Source: Shewanella sp. NIFS-20-20 (GTDB lineage Bacteria > Pseudomonadota > Gammaproteobacteria > Enterobacterales > Shewanellaceae). From it: 59,233 nucleotides of DNA. Below are positions 57,707 to 59,233 of this stretch, piece after piece (the stretch's first letter is position 1; the number at the start of each line of letters is the position of its first letter). The stretch is from positions 1 through 59,233 of the forward strand of contig NZ_JAHUTT010000018.1 of NCBI RefSeq assembly GCF_019209865.1. The letters are read 5' to 3'. The notes under the pieces were generated by a model. It was not told the DNA's origin and did no database searches. It saw nothing but the letters and a program-made list of their open reading frames with translations. The translations under genes and the position numbers were made by a program.

Positions 57707-59074
57707 ATGTCGCTCAATGTTGTTATTCTCGCTGCAGGAAAAGGCACCCGTATGCGTTCTGATCTGCCTAAAGTGCTTCATCCTGTGGCTCATAAGCCGA
57801 TGGTTCAGCATGTGATTGATACGGCCCGCGAGCTTAACGCTGATCAAATTAATTTGGTGTATGGCTATGGTGCCGATCAGTTAAGCGCCCGGCTCGGTGA
57901 GCAGCAGGTCAATTGGGTTGAGCAGGCCGAACAGCTAGGTACTGGTCATGCTGTCGCGCAGGCGAAAGACAACATTAAGGATGATGACACCGTATTAGTG
58001 TTATATGGTGATGTGCCATTAATTCAGGCCTCAACCTTGGAGGCTCTGTTGGCGGCTCGAGCCGATAATGGTTTGGCCATTCTAACCGTTACTCTCGATG
58101 ATTCGACCGGCTATGGCCGCATTGAGCGAGATTGGGAAGGTAATGTCATTGGGATTGTTGAGCAGAAAGATGCCAACAGCGAACAGCTAAAAATTAAAGA
58201 AATCAACAGCGGCATCATGGCAGCGCCAGGGAAGCAACTAACGTCTTGGTTAGGTCAGATATCCTCTAATAATGCGCAGGGCGAATACTACTTAACTGAT
58301 ATTGTCGCCATGGCTCGACGCGATGGCGTGACCATCTCGACTGCGCAACCGGCGCTCTCCATTGAAGTTGAAGGGGCTAATAATCGGGTTCAACTTGCTC
58401 AGTTGGAGCGTGCATATCAAGCGCGGGCCGCCGAAAAGTTGATGCTTGAAGGGGCTAATTTACGTGATCCTAGCCGGATTGATATTCGCGGTGAGGTGAC
58501 GGTCGGCATGGACGTGATGATCGATGTCAATGTCATCTTTGAAGGCAAAGTGGTGCTGGGGAATAATGTCACTATTGGGGCCGGCGCGATCTTAAAAGAT
58601 TGTGTGATTGCCGATAACGCTGAAATTAAACCCTATACCATAGTGGAAAGTGCCAGTTTAGATGAACTCGCAAGTGCCGGTCCTTTCGCCAGATTGCGTC
58701 CAGGTGCCGTGCTGAAGCGTGATGCTCATATTGGTAACTTTGTCGAAATGAAAAAGGCGGTACTTGGCGAAGGCTCAAAAGCGGGTCATCTAGCCTATTT
58801 AGGTGATGCGCAAATTGGTCGCGGGGTTAACATTGGTGCCGGTACAATCACCTGTAACTACGATGGCGCCAATAAGCATGTGACGGTCATTGAAGATGAT
58901 GTCTTTGTTGGTAGCGATACTCAATTAGTCGCGCCGGTGACAATTGGCAAAGGGGCAACGTTGGGGGCGGGTTCAACTATCACCCGTGATGTGGCTGCCG
59001 ACGAGCTGGTTATTTCTCGTGTTAAACAAAAGCATTTTAGTGGCTGGCAACGTCCGCAGAAAAAAGTGAAGTAA
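57707..59074 (+). CDS. glmU: Bifunctional GlcNAc-1-P uridyltransferase / GlcN-1-P acetyltransferase
   Basis: Makes UDP-GlcNAc for peptidoglycan and LPS; 455 residues. The N-terminal pyrophosphorylase has [18 protein letters not shown] and VLYGDVPL; the C-terminal left-handed beta-helix has catalytic [10 protein letters not shown] and the SRVKQK-type tail. AAGGA precedes the ATG. In relatives glmS follows; here an insertion sequence begins about 35 bp after the stop. Confidence 0.97.
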   Translation: MSLNVVILAAGKGTRMRSDLPKVLHPVAHKPMVQHVIDTARELNADQINLVYGYGADQLSARLGEQQVNWVEQAEQLGTGHAVAQAKDNIKDDDTVLVLYGDVPLIQASTLEALLAARADNGLAILTVTLDDSTGYGRIERDWEGNVIGIVEQKDANSEQLKIKEINSGIMAAPGKQLTSWLGQISSNNAQGEYYLTDIVAMARRDGVTISTAQPALSIEVEGANNRVQLAQLERAYQARAAEKLMLEGANLRDPSRIDIRGEVTVGMDVMIDVNVIFEGKVVLGNNVTIGAGAILKDCVIADNAEIKPYTIVESASLDELASAGPFARLRPGAVLKRDAHIGNFVEMKKAVLGEGSKAGHLAYLGDAQIGRGVNIGAGTITCNYDGANKHVTVIEDDVFVGSDTQLVAPVTIGKGATLGAGSTITRDVAADELVISRVKQKHFSGWQRPQKKVK

Positions 59075-59158
59075 ACCCAATTTATCGCGATAAAGCACCG
59101 ATTACCGGTAATGCCGATCAGTTAAGACAGATCGCTTGACGATCTCACTGAAAGGATC

Positions 59159-59191
59159 AAAATCCGATGACCCCTTGTCATCGGATTTTTT
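59159..59191 (+). terminator. Hairpin terminator inside the IS end
   Basis: AAAATCCGATGA (59159-59170) pairs with TCATCGGATTTT (59178-59189), followed by T. It would stop transcripts coming from glmU before they reach the transposase gene, a common safeguard of insertion sequences; it would equally end the glmU transcript. Confidence 0.75.
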
Positions 59192-59192
59192 T

Positions 59193-59233
59193 ATGCAACT
59201 TTCAGAAGCTTTGGCGCGTACTCATATCAATCG
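59193..59233 (+). CDS. IS4-family transposase, N-terminus only (partial)
   Basis: ATG 59193 opens MQLSEALARTHINR and is cut by the window edge. Fourteen residues are too few to prove a family; the call rests on the inverted repeat and hairpin directly upstream. Confidence 0.45.
   Translation, partial: MQLSEALARTHIN

Larger units (their letters stand above)
59109..59233 (+). mobile_element. Left end of an IS4-family insertion sequence (partial)
   Basis: TAATGCCGATCAGTTAAG at 59109-59126 resembles, from memory, the terminal inverted repeat of IS4. It is followed by a hairpin with a T tail and then an ATG opening a frame that runs off the edge. The right end, target duplication and transposase body are outside the window. 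Confidence 0.6.

Overview
The window is a chromosomal origin region of a gammaproteobacterium, most likely a Shewanella. This rests on protein likeness and on gene order (rpmH-rnpA-yidD-yidC-mnmE, mioC-oriC-mnmG-rsmG-parAB-atp, pepQ/fadBA, a globin-coupled GGDEF protein, a TusA/MOSC pair, a lipoprotein M9 peptidase). I cannot name the species. Nearly every gene is a recognisable core gene. The accessory content is small: a broken truncated hemoglobin, the M9 peptidase, a globin-GGDEF protein, a propeller-amidohydrolase and the start of an insertion sequence at the right edge.

Layout. 1-430: promoters and leader of an rRNA operon that reads leftward out of the window; 16S itself lies beyond the left edge. 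516-13916 follows the E. coli yrdA-yrdB-aroE-tsaC-yrdD-smg-dprA-def-fmt-rsmB-trkA order, with hemF, a nonsense-interrupted truncated hemoglobin, an M9 lipoprotein and a LysM protein interspersed. 13933-18376 holds two TrkH and two HemG-family genes arranged around an ArsR-family regulator. 18460-23998 is yigZ-pepQ divergent from fadBA, with a perfect 16-bp palindrome between them. 24129-29972: globin-coupled diguanylate cyclase, tusA-MOSC, a large secreted amidohydrolase, and tag. 30086-34186: glyQS and an HDOD protein. 34453-40511: gyrB-recF-dnaN-dnaA, leftward. 40957-45464: rpmH to mioC, rightward. 45465-45910 is oriC, between mioC and mnmG. 45911-59074: mnmG, rsmG, parAB, the nine-gene ATP synthase operon and glmU. 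From about 59109 an IS4-like element begins.

How it works together. dnaA and oriC are only about 5 kb apart, and both are dense in GATC (9 and 17 sites in about 445 bp each), as expected for Dam/SeqA-controlled initiation. ParA and ParB are encoded 3 kb to the right of oriC. Two perfect parS sites (TGTTTCACGTGAAACA) and two one-mismatch variants all lie to the left of it. One perfect parS forms the stem of what looks like a rho-independent terminator. Membrane biogenesis (YidC, YidD), tRNA modification (MnmE, MnmG, TsaC) and energy supply (atp operon) fill the rest.

I found no CRISPR array, prophage or obviously new multigene system. The observations most worth checking are the parS/terminator overlap and one-sided parS set, the mirrored trkH/hemG pairs around an ArsR regulator, the atypical codon use of fmt, the nonsense-interrupted globin, and the decayed reading frame between mnmE and mioC.
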